This document shows, piece after piece, positions 8,591 to 16,286 of a stretch of DNA of 64,000 nt. Below the pieces are notes generated by a model. It was not told the origin of the DNA, searched no databases, and worked only from the letters and a program-made list of their open reading frames with translations. Position 1 is the first letter of the stretch, and each line of letters opens with the position of its first letter. Origin of the DNA: Neorhizobium sp. UBA3556 (GTDB lineage: Bacteria > Pseudomonadota > Alphaproteobacteria > Rhizobiales > Rhizobiaceae); NCBI GenBank assembly GCA_002376235.1, contig DFNX01000016.1, positions 868,001-932,000 of the forward strand. The letters are read 5' to 3'. The position numbers and the translations under genes were made by a program.

Positions 8591-9220
8591 TCAGATTTCG
8601 CTCTGGGAGGTCACGATCTTCGAGACCAGACCATAAGCAATGGCTTCCTCGGCGGAGAGCCAGTAGTCGCGATCGATATCCTTGGCGATCTTCTCTTCTG
8701 TCTGGCCGGTAGCCTTGGCGAAGATCTTGATCAGACGCTCGTTCATCTTGACGATTTCGCGTGCCTGGATCTCGATATCGGATGCCATGCCGCGCGTGCC
8801 GCCGGACGGTTGATGGATAAGGAAGCGCGTGTTGGGCAGCGACAGGCGACGCTCCTTCGCAGCGGCTGCATAGATCAGCGCGCCTGCGGAAGCCACCCAA
8901 CCGGTTCCGATCACCCAGACTTTCGGCTTGATGAACTTGATCATGTCATGGATGGAATCGCCCGATTCGACGTGGCCGCCGGGGGAGTTCACATAGATGC
9001 GAATATCTTCGTCGCTGGCCGCCGAAAGCGCGACGAGCTGCGTATTGACCTTCTGCGCCAGTTCCTGGGTAATCGGACCGTAGATGAAGATCGAGCGCGA
9101 CTTGAAAAGGTTCGCCTCTGTTTCCTTGCCGAGCGGCAATTCCTTGGTCTTGTCGTCGTTGTCGTCTTCGTCGTTCAGCACAGTCAGTGTCTCCTGCATG
9201 GGATTCATAACATCGGACAT
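8591..9220 (-). CDS. clpP: ATP-dependent Clp protease proteolytic subunit (ClpP paralogue)
   Basis: A 209-residue serine peptidase that forms the barrel of a Clp protease with an AAA+ partner. The catalytic serine is in GWVASAGALIY, the histidine in RFLIHQPSGG and the aspartate in KDIDRDYWL, so the triad is complete. The residue after the serine is alanine where the main ClpP usually has methionine (ASMGA), which marks a paralogue. The N-terminus is acidic (NDEDDNDD). No clpX is next to it. ATG 9220 is preferred; an upstream in-frame start would add 28 unlikely residues. Confidence 0.88.
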   Translation of the reverse strand: MSDVMNPMQETLTVLNDEDDNDDKTKELPLGKETEANLFKSRSIFIYGPITQELAQKVNTQLVALSAASDEDIRIYVNSPGGHVESGDSIHDMIKFIKPKVWVIGTGWVASAGALIYAAAAKERRLSLPNTRFLIHQPSGGTRGMASDIEIQAREIVKMNERLIKIFAKATGQTEEKIAKDIDRDYWLSAEEAIAYGLVSKIVTSQSEI

Positions 9221-9371
9221 AATGCGTTCGCGGCCACAAAACAATGGAGAGTGGCTGCTAGCCACGACTAAGGCGCCCCTTAAGGTGAATGACGTAGAAA
9301 CCAAATGGAAATTACGATGAAAATCGGTTTTAAGTTCAAGATTGCGTCACCATAGGGAACCGACAGATTAC

Positions 9372-9386
9372 CGAGATTTAATCTCG
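9372..9386. promoter_or_regulatory. Palindrome between clpP and the DUF2076 gene
   Basis: CGAGATT-T-AATCTCG is a perfect 15-base palindrome in the divergent gap (9221-9453). It is followed by a GCGGC/GCCGC pair in the leader of the rightward gene. It may be an operator serving one or both genes. Confidence 0.35.
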
Positions 9387-9453
9387 CGGCGATTTGAAAA
9401 GCCGCATTCCCCGCTTAACTCCTTGAGCAGACCAAATGCCCAGGGAGGCAACA

Positions 9454-10284
9454 ATGTCACCGGAAGAACGCCAGCTTCTCGATAACCTGTTCGAACGCGT
9501 CCGCACCGCCTCGGCAACTGCGCGCGACAGAGACGCCGAAGACCTGATCGATCAGGAAACCCGCAAGCAGCCTTACGCAACCTATTACCTCGCCCAGGCC
9601 GTCGTTGTGCAGGAAAAAGGTCTGGAAGCCGCCGCAAACCGCATTCGCGAACTGGAAAATCACATCCATGAGCTTGAAGCCGCGCAGAGCGAGCATCGTC
9701 AGGCGGAACAGGGTGGCGGTTTCCTCAGTTCGATCTTCGGCTCGCAGCAGTCCCGCCAGCAGGCTTCATCTCAGCAAGCGTCCGCATCCGGCCCCTGGGG
9801 TGCGCGCCGAAATCATGAAAGCGCACGCGAATATGACGACGGTTATCGCGCGCCTCCCCAACCCTATGGCGCGCAAGCATCCACGCCTCAACCATCAGGC
9901 CCATGGAGCAACAACGCCTATCGCGGCCCGTCAGCCGGCAGCAGCTTTCTGACAGGCGCTCTCGGCACCGCCGCCGGTGTCGCAGGCGGCATGCTGCTCG
10001 CCAACTCGCTGTCAGGCCTTTTCAGCAATCACATGGCCGGCGCGGGCCTCGGCAACCCGCTTGCAGGCGCCAGCGCCTTCGGCGCCTCCGAACAGCCAGC
10101 CGTCGAGGAAACCGTGGTCAACAACTATTATGGCGACGACGCGATCCGCGAGGCATCGGACAATTCGGGCAACGGCAACGATGACAATAGCAACGATGGC
10201 TGGCAGCAGACCGATTATTCGAATGACGATGCCGGTCAGGATAATGGTGATTTCGACAGCAACGACGATAGTTTCGACGTCTGA
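9454..10284 (+). CDS. DUF2076-family protein with glycine/serine-rich middle and acidic tail
   Basis: A 276-residue protein starting MSPEERQLLDNLFERV, the DUF2076 signature, with a predicted coiled coil around residues 45-85 (ANRIRELENHIHELEA). The middle is low-complexity Gln/Ser/Ala/Pro. Near residues 165-185 a glycine/alanine-rich, weakly hydrophobic segment (FLTGALGTAAGVAGGMLL) could contact the membrane. The tail is rich in Asp/Asn. Function is unknown; family members are described as periplasmic ligand-binding sensor-like on thin evidence. ATG 9454 follows GGGAGG at five bases. Confidence 0.8.
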   Translation: MSPEERQLLDNLFERVRTASATARDRDAEDLIDQETRKQPYATYYLAQAVVVQEKGLEAAANRIRELENHIHELEAAQSEHRQAEQGGGFLSSIFGSQQSRQQASSQQASASGPWGARRNHESAREYDDGYRAPPQPYGAQASTPQPSGPWSNNAYRGPSAGSSFLTGALGTAAGVAGGMLLANSLSGLFSNHMAGAGLGNPLAGASAFGASEQPAVEETVVNNYYGDDAIREASDNSGNGNDDNSNDGWQQTDYSNDDAGQDNGDFDSNDDSFDV

Positions 10285-10307
10285 TCGATAAAGCCTAGAA
10301 CGAAACA

Positions 10308-10337
10308 AGCGCCGGGCGATGACGCTCGGCGCTTTTT
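10308..10337 (+). terminator. Terminator after the DUF2076 gene
   Basis: AGCGCCGGGCG/CGCTCGGCGCT stem with an ATGA loop, then TTTTT: a textbook intrinsic terminator 24 bases after the stop codon. Confidence 0.85.
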
Positions 10338-10400
10338 CTATTCTCCGCGAATGCGGCAGCCTATCCCGGCCCCTCGCTTTGGCTCGGGGCGTTCGTCACT

Positions 10401-10425
10401 GCAATCGATTCACTGGATCGATTGC
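10401..10425 (-). terminator. Inverted repeat downstream of queF
   Basis: GCAATCGAT/ATCGATTGC is a perfect 9-bp stem with a 7-base loop, 23 bases beyond the queF stop. It lacks a U-run, so it may only protect the transcript end. Confidence 0.35.
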
Positions 10426-10447
10426 TCTGGCTGCGCCGGACCGTTCC

Positions 10448-10912
10448 TCACCCACGTCCGCGATAGGTCGGCACGCCCTGATCTGGCAGCCACACGCCTT
10501 CCGGCACGGCCCCCGTCTGCCAGAACACGTCGATCGGAATGCCACCGCGCGGATACCAGTAGGCGCCGATTCTGAGCCATTTCGGTTGCAGCAACTCGAC
10601 GAGCCGCTTGGCGATATAGACCGAGCAATCCTCGTGGAAAGCGCCGTGATTGCGGAACGAGGTCAAAAACAGCTTCAGCGATTTGGATTCGACCAGATAG
10701 GCATCGGGAATATAGTCGATGACGATATGAGCGAAATCTGGCTGGCCGGTCATAGGGCAGAGCGAGGTGAATTCCGGCGCGGTGAAGCGCGTCACATAAT
10801 CCATGCCCTGGTTGCTGTTCGGGACACGCTCCAGCACAGCCTCTTCCGGGCTCTTTGGTGCGTCTACCTGTTGTCCGAGCTGCGACAGCCCGCTGACATC
10901 CGTCATCGTCAT
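10448..10912 (-). CDS. queF: NADPH-dependent 7-cyano-7-deazaguanine reductase QueF
   Basis: Reduces preQ0 to preQ1 in queuosine synthesis for tRNA. It is 154 residues long, the short one-domain QueF type. The catalytic cysteine lies in PEFTSLCPMTGQPDFA, and ESKSLKLFLTSFRNH is the family's substrate/NADPH motif. Its ATG overlaps the stop of the upstream CDF gene (ATGA), indicating translational coupling, and GAAGGA within that gene serves as ribosome-binding site. No other queuosine gene and no preQ1 riboswitch is visible here. Confidence 0.95.
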   Translation of the reverse strand: MTMTDVSGLSQLGQQVDAPKSPEEAVLERVPNSNQGMDYVTRFTAPEFTSLCPMTGQPDFAHIVIDYIPDAYLVESKSLKLFLTSFRNHGAFHEDCSVYIAKRLVELLQPKWLRIGAYWYPRGGIPIDVFWQTGAVPEGVWLPDQGVPTYRGRG

Positions 10913-11853
10913 TCGCCCATTCCTTCCAAACGTGTATGTCCTTCGACGTCGACCTTCTGTCCATGGGCGCGCTCACCTTCGGGCTCCACATGAATGGCCA
11001 GTGTGGCGCCGGGAATAGCCTCTTTGATCGCATCTTCCAAGCGATCGCAGATATCATGTGCCTCACCGACCGTCATCGAAGCCGGTACGACGAGATGAAA
11101 ATCGATGAAGGCCGCCGCCCCTGCCCGCCGGGACCGCAGGTCATGAGCACCTAAAGCACCGGCGGAATGGGCGGTGATGGCATCGCGCACCGCCGCCTCT
11201 TCATCCGGCTCCAGCGCCTTGTCCATCAACCCGCCGAGAGAATGCGAGATCACCTTGTATCCCTGCCAGAGAATATTGATGGCGACGAGAATGGCGAGCA
11301 GCGGATCGAGGATCGCGTAACCGGTGACGACCGCGAGGATCAGGCCGACAAAGACACCCGCCGACGTCACCACGTCCGACATGATGTGATGACCATCGGC
11401 CGCCAGCGCCGGGGAACGATGCGAAGTGCCGACCCGGATCAGGATCGTCGCCCAGATGGCGTTGATGACGCCGGCAACGGCATTGATCGCAAGACCCAGC
11501 CACGGCGCCTGCATCGCAGCCGGCGAAAACAGCGCCCCCCAGGCCTCCTGAATGATCAGGATCGCGGCCACGACGATCAGCACTCCCTCGACGACGGCGG
11601 AAATATATTCCGCCTTGTGGTGGCCGAACTGGTGGTCGTGATCCGCCGGCCGCTGCGCATATCGGATGACGAAATAGGCGATGAAAGCCGCAGTCACGTT
11701 GACAAAGGATTCCATTCCATCGGAAAGCAACGCCACCGAGCCGGTAACCCACCATGCCAGCATCTTTAGTCCCATCACCCCAATCGAGATGGGAATACCC
11801 CAGAATGCGAGCCGCTCTACAATGGCCCGATCTTTGTTAATCGCCGTGTTCAC
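10909..11853 (-). CDS. Cation diffusion facilitator (CDF) metal efflux transporter
   Basis: A 314-residue inner-membrane metal/proton antiporter. Six helices occupy about residues 10-205, with SDGMES in helix 2 and HHIMSD (HxxxD metal site) in helix 5, then a C-terminal cytosolic domain (about 210-300). Helix 2 has D-x-x-E-S where YiiP-like zinc carriers have DxxxD, so metal choice cannot be read off. The start is GTG at 11853 with AAGGA upstream. It is coupled to queF by a 4-base overlap, an operon without an obvious functional link. Confidence 0.88.
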   Translation of the reverse strand: MNTAINKDRAIVERLAFWGIPISIGVMGLKMLAWWVTGSVALLSDGMESFVNVTAAFIAYFVIRYAQRPADHDHQFGHHKAEYISAVVEGVLIVVAAILIIQEAWGALFSPAAMQAPWLGLAINAVAGVINAIWATILIRVGTSHRSPALAADGHHIMSDVVTSAGVFVGLILAVVTGYAILDPLLAILVAINILWQGYKVISHSLGGLMDKALEPDEEAAVRDAITAHSAGALGAHDLRSRRAGAAAFIDFHLVVPASMTVGEAHDICDRLEDAIKEAIPGATLAIHVEPEGERAHGQKVDVEGHTRLEGMGE

Positions 11854-12039
11854 CGGTTAGTCCTTCATTCGCTGCGCCCTGTTTGAAGCGCCTTTTTGCT
11901 GGTGAGAATGACTTGCAGAAGCCATGCCCCGAAACGACGAAACCGCCACGGCGAGCGGTCTCGCAGCAGCGGTTTCGGATGACCCAGCATATGCCGCAGA
12001 GCACCGGTTTTGTCAAAGCGCTTTCAGCCTCAAATCTTC

Positions 12040-12075
12040 TTGCAAGAAAACATAACGATTTATATAACTAGTTAT
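12040..12075 (+). promoter_or_regulatory. Promoter with MarR-type palindrome over the -10
   Basis: TTGCAA (12040-12045), 17 bases, then TATAAC (12063-12068) read as a sigma70 promoter. The perfect palindrome ATAACTAGTTAT (12064-12075) covers the -10 and the predicted start site. This placement suits autorepression by the MarR protein encoded 22 bases downstream. Confidence 0.65.
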
Positions 12076-12097
12076 GCAATTCTGCGGAGGGGTACCA

Positions 12098-12589
12098 ATG
12101 CCTCAGGACATCGTCAAAGACTTCGGTTATCTTACACTGGGAACGAGGCTTCGCCGCCTCGGGGAAATGGTGCAGGCCAATACCCAGCTGATCATGCAGA
12201 AGTATGGCATCGATCTGCCGGCCGCGCATTATCCCTTTCTCGCGGCGATCGACCGCAACGGACCGCTGACGGTCGGAGAACTTGCCGATGTCATCGGCAT
12301 ATCGCAACCGGGCGCGACCCGTACGATCGGCCAGCTGGCGGAGGCCGGCTTGCTCGATCTGTCCGTCAGCGAGGGCGACCAGCGCCGCAAGCAGGTTTCG
12401 CTGACCAAGGCTGGACAGGATCTCGTCGACCATTCCACCCGCGAAGTCTGGCCGGGCGTCGAAGCCGCCGTCCGGAACCTATGCACCGATCTCGACGGCT
12501 CCTTCCTGGAGCAACTCGCATCCATCGAAGACGGCCTCAAACACCGCCCGCTGATCGAGCGCATGAAAGAAGACAAGGAAACGAAATGA
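12098..12589 (+). CDS. MarR-family transcriptional regulator
   Basis: A 163-residue winged-helix dimer. The recognition region is LTVGELADVIGISQPGATRTIGQLAEAGLL and the wing carries SEGDQRRKQVSLTKAG, both MarR hallmarks. ATG 12098 follows GGAGGGG at five bases; an in-frame upstream ATG at 12074 lies inside the operator and is unlikely. It overlaps the next gene by four bases (ATGA), so regulator and acetyltransferase are co-expressed. It probably represses its own promoter through the palindrome at 12064-12075. Confidence 0.9.
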   Translation: MPQDIVKDFGYLTLGTRLRRLGEMVQANTQLIMQKYGIDLPAAHYPFLAAIDRNGPLTVGELADVIGISQPGATRTIGQLAEAGLLDLSVSEGDQRRKQVSLTKAGQDLVDHSTREVWPGVEAAVRNLCTDLDGSFLEQLASIEDGLKHRPLIERMKEDKETK

Positions 12590-13266
12590 CCCACATCCTC
12601 GATCGCCCGGCCTGGAATGCACTGGCCACCGTCCATTCGGCATTTGCCGAGGGCACCCCGCTCGCCAAACGTTACGCCCCCTCGATCGTGCCTTTCGCCG
12701 CGATGCAGGACGACACGCCGGAAAGCATCGCCGCAATCACGGCACTGCCGCAGGCGAACGAGACCATGGCACTCGTTGAAGCCGGGCCGATCCCTGCCCT
12801 TCCCGGTTTTGAAACCCTCATCGATGCCACTCTGGTGCAGATGTTGGCCGACAAGCCGTTCGACAGGATCGAGGACCCTCGCATCGAAAAACTCGGAGAA
12901 CAGGACGCAGCCGATATGCTGGCGCTCGCAACGCTCACCAAGCCCGGCCCCTTCACGCTGAGAGCGCAGTCGCTGGGCACCTTCTGGGGCATCCGCATCG
13001 ATGACCGGCTCGTCGCCATGGGCGGCCAGCGCATGCGCCAGCCGGGCTTTGCCGAACTGAGCGGCCTCTGCGTTCACCCGGACTGCCAGGGAAAAGGCCT
13101 CGGCAAGCTGATGCTGCGCTTTGTCGCCGGCGAAATTTCCGCCGGCAACGAGGCCGTCTACCTGCATGCCTACAAGCATAATGAAGGCGCTGTAGGCCTC
13201 TACCGTTCGCTCGGCTTTGCCATCCGTAGCGACATGAATTTTCGCGTCGTGAAACGGACGGAATAA
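12586..13266 (+). CDS. GNAT-family N-acetyltransferase
   Basis: A 226-residue acetyltransferase of unknown substrate. The C-terminal GNAT fold (about 115-220) has the acetyl-CoA motif VHPDCQGKGLGKLM (QGKGLG as the P-loop) and the closing YKHNEGAVGLYRSLGF. The N-terminal 100 residues are family-specific, FR47-like. ATG 12586 overlaps the MarR stop. The MarR-GNAT pairing suggests modification of a small molecule sensed by the regulator; that is inference. Confidence 0.85.
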   Translation: MTHILDRPAWNALATVHSAFAEGTPLAKRYAPSIVPFAAMQDDTPESIAAITALPQANETMALVEAGPIPALPGFETLIDATLVQMLADKPFDRIEDPRIEKLGEQDAADMLALATLTKPGPFTLRAQSLGTFWGIRIDDRLVAMGGQRMRQPGFAELSGLCVHPDCQGKGLGKLMLRFVAGEISAGNEAVYLHAYKHNEGAVGLYRSLGFAIRSDMNFRVVKRTE

Positions 13267-13267
13267 A

Positions 13268-13768
13268 TCAGTCGAACAGCAACGCCATCTTGACGCTGTC
13301 GATATAATGCCCGTCGATCTTCACCGCATGACGGGCAATGCCTTCGTGCTCGAAACCGACCTTTTCATAGAGGGCAATCGCACGAAGATTGTCCGCATGT
13401 GCGTTGAGTTCGATCCTGTGCAGGCCCGCAGCCCTTGAAGCATCGAGTACGGCGTTAATCAGCCGCCTGCCAAGCCCTCGGTCGCGATAGCCGGGAATGA
13501 TGCCCATGCCAAGCGAGCCGCAATGCGCCTGCGCATCTCGAGCGGCACGCCTGATATCGCACCAGCCGACGACCTTGCCGTCCGCCACCGCCACCATATG
13601 CGGATGACTGCCAGCGATATTGTCGCGAACGTAGGCCAGCGATGCCTCTATCGGCGGCGCCTCTAGAAAGATCAGGTATTTCCGCTCACGCGCCACGATG
13701 TCGAGGGCGTCGCGAAACCCCTCGACATGATCTTCCCGTATCGGCTCAATACGGATTTCATCGGTCAT
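13268..13768 (-). CDS. GNAT-family N-acetyltransferase
   Basis: A 166-residue one-domain acetyltransferase. The acetyl-CoA site is IIPGYRDRGLGRRLI and the C-terminal motif NLRAIALYEKVGFEHEGI resembles RimI/phosphinothricin-type GNATs. ATG 13768 lies one base after the trpE(G) stop, so it is probably read through from that gene. Its stop is two bases from the stop of the facing GNAT gene. Substrate unknown. Confidence 0.85.
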   Translation of the reverse strand: MTDEIRIEPIREDHVEGFRDALDIVARERKYLIFLEAPPIEASLAYVRDNIAGSHPHMVAVADGKVVGWCDIRRAARDAQAHCGSLGMGIIPGYRDRGLGRRLINAVLDASRAAGLHRIELNAHADNLRAIALYEKVGFEHEGIARHAVKIDGHYIDSVKMALLFD

Positions 13769-13769
13769 G

Positions 13770-15959
13770 TCACGCCGCCTTCGTCTCACGCTTGCGCGCC
13801 AGATGCGCCACGACATTCTCGATCATGCGCATCCCGGCATCGCCGCCGAGCGTCATGATCGATTCCGGGTGGAACTGCACCGCCGCGATCGGTTCCTTGG
13901 CATGCTCGATACCCATGATCGTGCCATCCTCGCTTTCCGCGGTGATGATGAAATTCGGGTCGAGCGTCGCGGGATCGGCAAAGATCGAATGATAACGGCC
14001 GACCGTCACTTCCTTGGATAAGCCCGAGAAGACGATACCCGGCTCCAGCACTCTTATACGCGACGGCTTGCCGTGCATCGGGATAGCCAGATGCCGAAGC
14101 TGCCCGCCATAGGCTTCCGCCAGCGCCTGCAGCCCGAGGCAGACACCGAAGATCGGCAAATCTCTGGCCCGCGCCGCCTTGATCGTCGCCTTGCAGTCAA
14201 AGTCCTTTGGATTGCCCGGTCCGGGAGACAAGACGACGAGATCGGGATCAATCCGGTCGAACACCTCTTCCGGCACCGGCGTACGCACGGTGGAAACCGT
14301 CGCCCCCGTCTGGCGGAAATAGTTGGCGAGCGTATGCACAAAACTGTCCTCGTGGTCGACGAGCAGGATCTTCACCCCCTCGCCCACACGGGCAACATCG
14401 CGCGAAACCTTGCCGGAATTGCCGGCACGCGCATCACGAATGGCTGAAATCATGGCCGATGCCTTCAGTTCGGTTTCTGCCTCTTCCTCTTCCGGATTGC
14501 TGTCGTTCAATAGCGTCGCCCCGGCGCGCACTTCTGCAATGCCGTCCTTGACGCGGATCGTGCGCAACGTCAGGCCCGTATTCATGTCGCCGTTGAAGCC
14601 GACCATGCCGATCGCCCCGCCATACCATGCGCGCGGGCTGCGCTCATGGCTTTCGATGAAGCGCATCGCCCAGAGTTTCGGCGCACCGGTCACGGTCACC
14701 GCCCAGGCGTGGGAAAGGAACCCGTCGAACGCATCCATGTCCGGCCGCAGGCGACCCTCGATATGGTCGACGGTGTGGATGAGCCGCGAATACATCTCGA
14801 TCTGCCGCCGGCCGATCACCTTCACCGACCCCGGCTCGCAAACGCGGCTCTTGTCGTTTCGGTCGACATCGGAGCACATCGTCAGCTCCGACTCGTCCTT
14901 TTTCGAATTCAGCAACTTGAGGATCTGCTCGCTGTCGGAAATCGCATCCTCGCCGCGCTTGATCGTGCCCGAGATCGGGCAGGTCTCGATGCGGCGGCCC
15001 GACACACGCACGAACATTTCCGGCGATGCGCCGATCAGATATTCCTGGTTGCCGAGATTGATGAAGAAGGAATAGGGCGACGGGTTGATTGCCTTCAGCC
15101 GGTTGGAAATCTCCGAAGGCTTGCTGTCGCAGCGCTCCATGAATTTCTGGCCCGGAACGACCTCGAACAGATCGCCGCGACGAAAGCTTTCCTTCGCCTC
15201 GGTGACGAGCTTGGCATATTCGCCCGGCTTGTGGTCGCCCTTCGGCGGCGTCACCGTCGTGCGCTGGAACGGATCGGGCGCGATGTCCTGGCCCTTGCCC
15301 TCGGTCGTCACGCCGCCCTTGGCAAAGTCGTAGCGATCGATCCAGGCCTTGGCCGCATGGTGGTCAACGACGAGGATCTCGTCCGGCAGGAACAGAACCA
15401 TGTCGCGCTGGTCTTCCGGCCGCTGCATGGCAAGCTTGATCGCGTCGAACTGGAAGGCAAGGTCGTAACCGAACGCACCGAACAGGCCGATCGCAGAGTC
15501 GGCTTCGGAATAGAAGAGATCGACGATCGCGCGCAGCACGGTAAACACCGTCGGCATCTTCGAGCGCTCTTCCTCGGTAAACACCCGGGAAGGCTGGTTG
15601 ACCGTCAGGTCGAGGCGGCGGCTTGTCCGCTCGCCAAGCGTCAGGTCCTCGACGCTTGAGAGCCTGTCAGCAACGAAGCCGAGCAGCACTTCGCCACGCT
15701 CGTTATAGGCTTCGATCCAGACCTTGCGGCCATTGCATGTGATCCCGAGCGGCGGGTCGACGATTGCCGTATCCCAGCGCGTGTAACGACCCGGATATTC
15801 GTAATTCGACGAGAAGACGGCGCCGCGGCGCTCATCCAGCCTGTCGACATAAGACGAGATTGCCGTTGCATATTCCGCCGGACGGCGGGCCCGGCTGACG
15901 GTTATGCCGCCGCGCGTCTCGTAGGTCTCGGAACCGTCCTCGCGAATGATCGTCACCAT
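13770..15959 (-). CDS. trpE(G): Fused anthranilate synthase TrpE(G)
   Basis: Makes anthranilate from chorismate and glutamine, the first step of tryptophan synthesis. The 729-residue length equals that known for rhizobial fusions. Residues about 1-520 are the chorismate-binding component (GASPEMFVRV, TCPISGTIKRG, SDVDRNDKSRV, GAPKLWAMRFI). Residues about 530-725 are the class I glutamine amidotransferase (SPGPGNP, FGVCLGLQALAE with catalytic Cys, QFHPES). ATG 15959 is preferred over the in-frame ATG at 16067, which would translate through the attenuator hairpin. Expression is controlled by the trp leader upstream. Confidence 0.97.
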   Translation of the reverse strand: MVTIIREDGSETYETRGGITVSRARRPAEYATAISSYVDRLDERRGAVFSSNYEYPGRYTRWDTAIVDPPLGITCNGRKVWIEAYNERGEVLLGFVADRLSSVEDLTLGERTSRRLDLTVNQPSRVFTEEERSKMPTVFTVLRAIVDLFYSEADSAIGLFGAFGYDLAFQFDAIKLAMQRPEDQRDMVLFLPDEILVVDHHAAKAWIDRYDFAKGGVTTEGKGQDIAPDPFQRTTVTPPKGDHKPGEYAKLVTEAKESFRRGDLFEVVPGQKFMERCDSKPSEISNRLKAINPSPYSFFINLGNQEYLIGASPEMFVRVSGRRIETCPISGTIKRGEDAISDSEQILKLLNSKKDESELTMCSDVDRNDKSRVCEPGSVKVIGRRQIEMYSRLIHTVDHIEGRLRPDMDAFDGFLSHAWAVTVTGAPKLWAMRFIESHERSPRAWYGGAIGMVGFNGDMNTGLTLRTIRVKDGIAEVRAGATLLNDSNPEEEEAETELKASAMISAIRDARAGNSGKVSRDVARVGEGVKILLVDHEDSFVHTLANYFRQTGATVSTVRTPVPEEVFDRIDPDLVVLSPGPGNPKDFDCKATIKAARARDLPIFGVCLGLQALAEAYGGQLRHLAIPMHGKPSRIRVLEPGIVFSGLSKEVTVGRYHSIFADPATLDPNFIITAESEDGTIMGIEHAKEPIAAVQFHPESIMTLGGDAGMRMIENVVAHLARKRETKAA

Positions 15960-16012
15960 TGTAATGCCCTTGCCTCTTCGATCTGGTTCGCCCGGTTCCC
16001 GCAAAGCGGCCA

Positions 16013-16042
16013 ATAAAAAAGCCGCCTCGGTTCTCGGGCGGC
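16013..16042 (-). terminator. trp attenuator terminator
   Basis: On the trp strand GCCGCC-(10-base loop)-GGCGGC is followed by TTTTTTATT, an intrinsic terminator 43 bases after the leader-peptide stop and upstream of trpE(G). Together with the three Trp codons of the leader it forms a ribosome-controlled attenuator. Confidence 0.9.
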
Positions 16043-16084
16043 TTGGTCTGGTCTTGTCGATGGACATGACTGGTCAAGGCCGCG

Positions 16085-16132
16085 TCAGCGTGCCCACCAC
16101 CAGTTACCGTTGTTGTTCATCGAAATCGTCAT
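16085..16132 (-). CDS. trpL: trp leader peptide (15 aa, ends WWWAR)
   Basis: The short ORF MTISMNNNGNWWWAR has three consecutive Trp codons just before its stop, matching the end of the Sinorhizobium meliloti leader peptide (WWWAR). Low charged tRNA-Trp would stall the ribosome and prevent the downstream terminator. No Shine-Dalgarno is visible; the S. meliloti leader is reported as leaderless, consistent with this. An alternative ATG at 16120 would give 11 residues. In S. meliloti the released leader RNA and peptide also act in trans. Confidence 0.88.
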   Translation of the reverse strand: MTISMNNNGNWWWAR

Positions 16133-16286
16133 GGGCGGAATTGTTAGCTTGGCTCTCCCCCACACGCAAGCGCAAAAATATCGTCGCAGGATGCGACCAA
16201 AACCGGGACATAAGCGTTGCCCCTTCCGCCCGGCTTGCTGATCTGCCGGCGCATGATGCAGATACGGTCTGGAGGACAGACAGGGA

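Noticed and set aside
11883..12071. 62-codon ORF before the MarR gene
   Set aside because: It runs through the MarR promoter, has no ribosome-binding site and no recognisable features.
14646..15659. 337-codon antisense ORF in trpE(G)
   Set aside because: It overlaps conserved TrpE motifs fully; codon pattern is that of a shadow frame.
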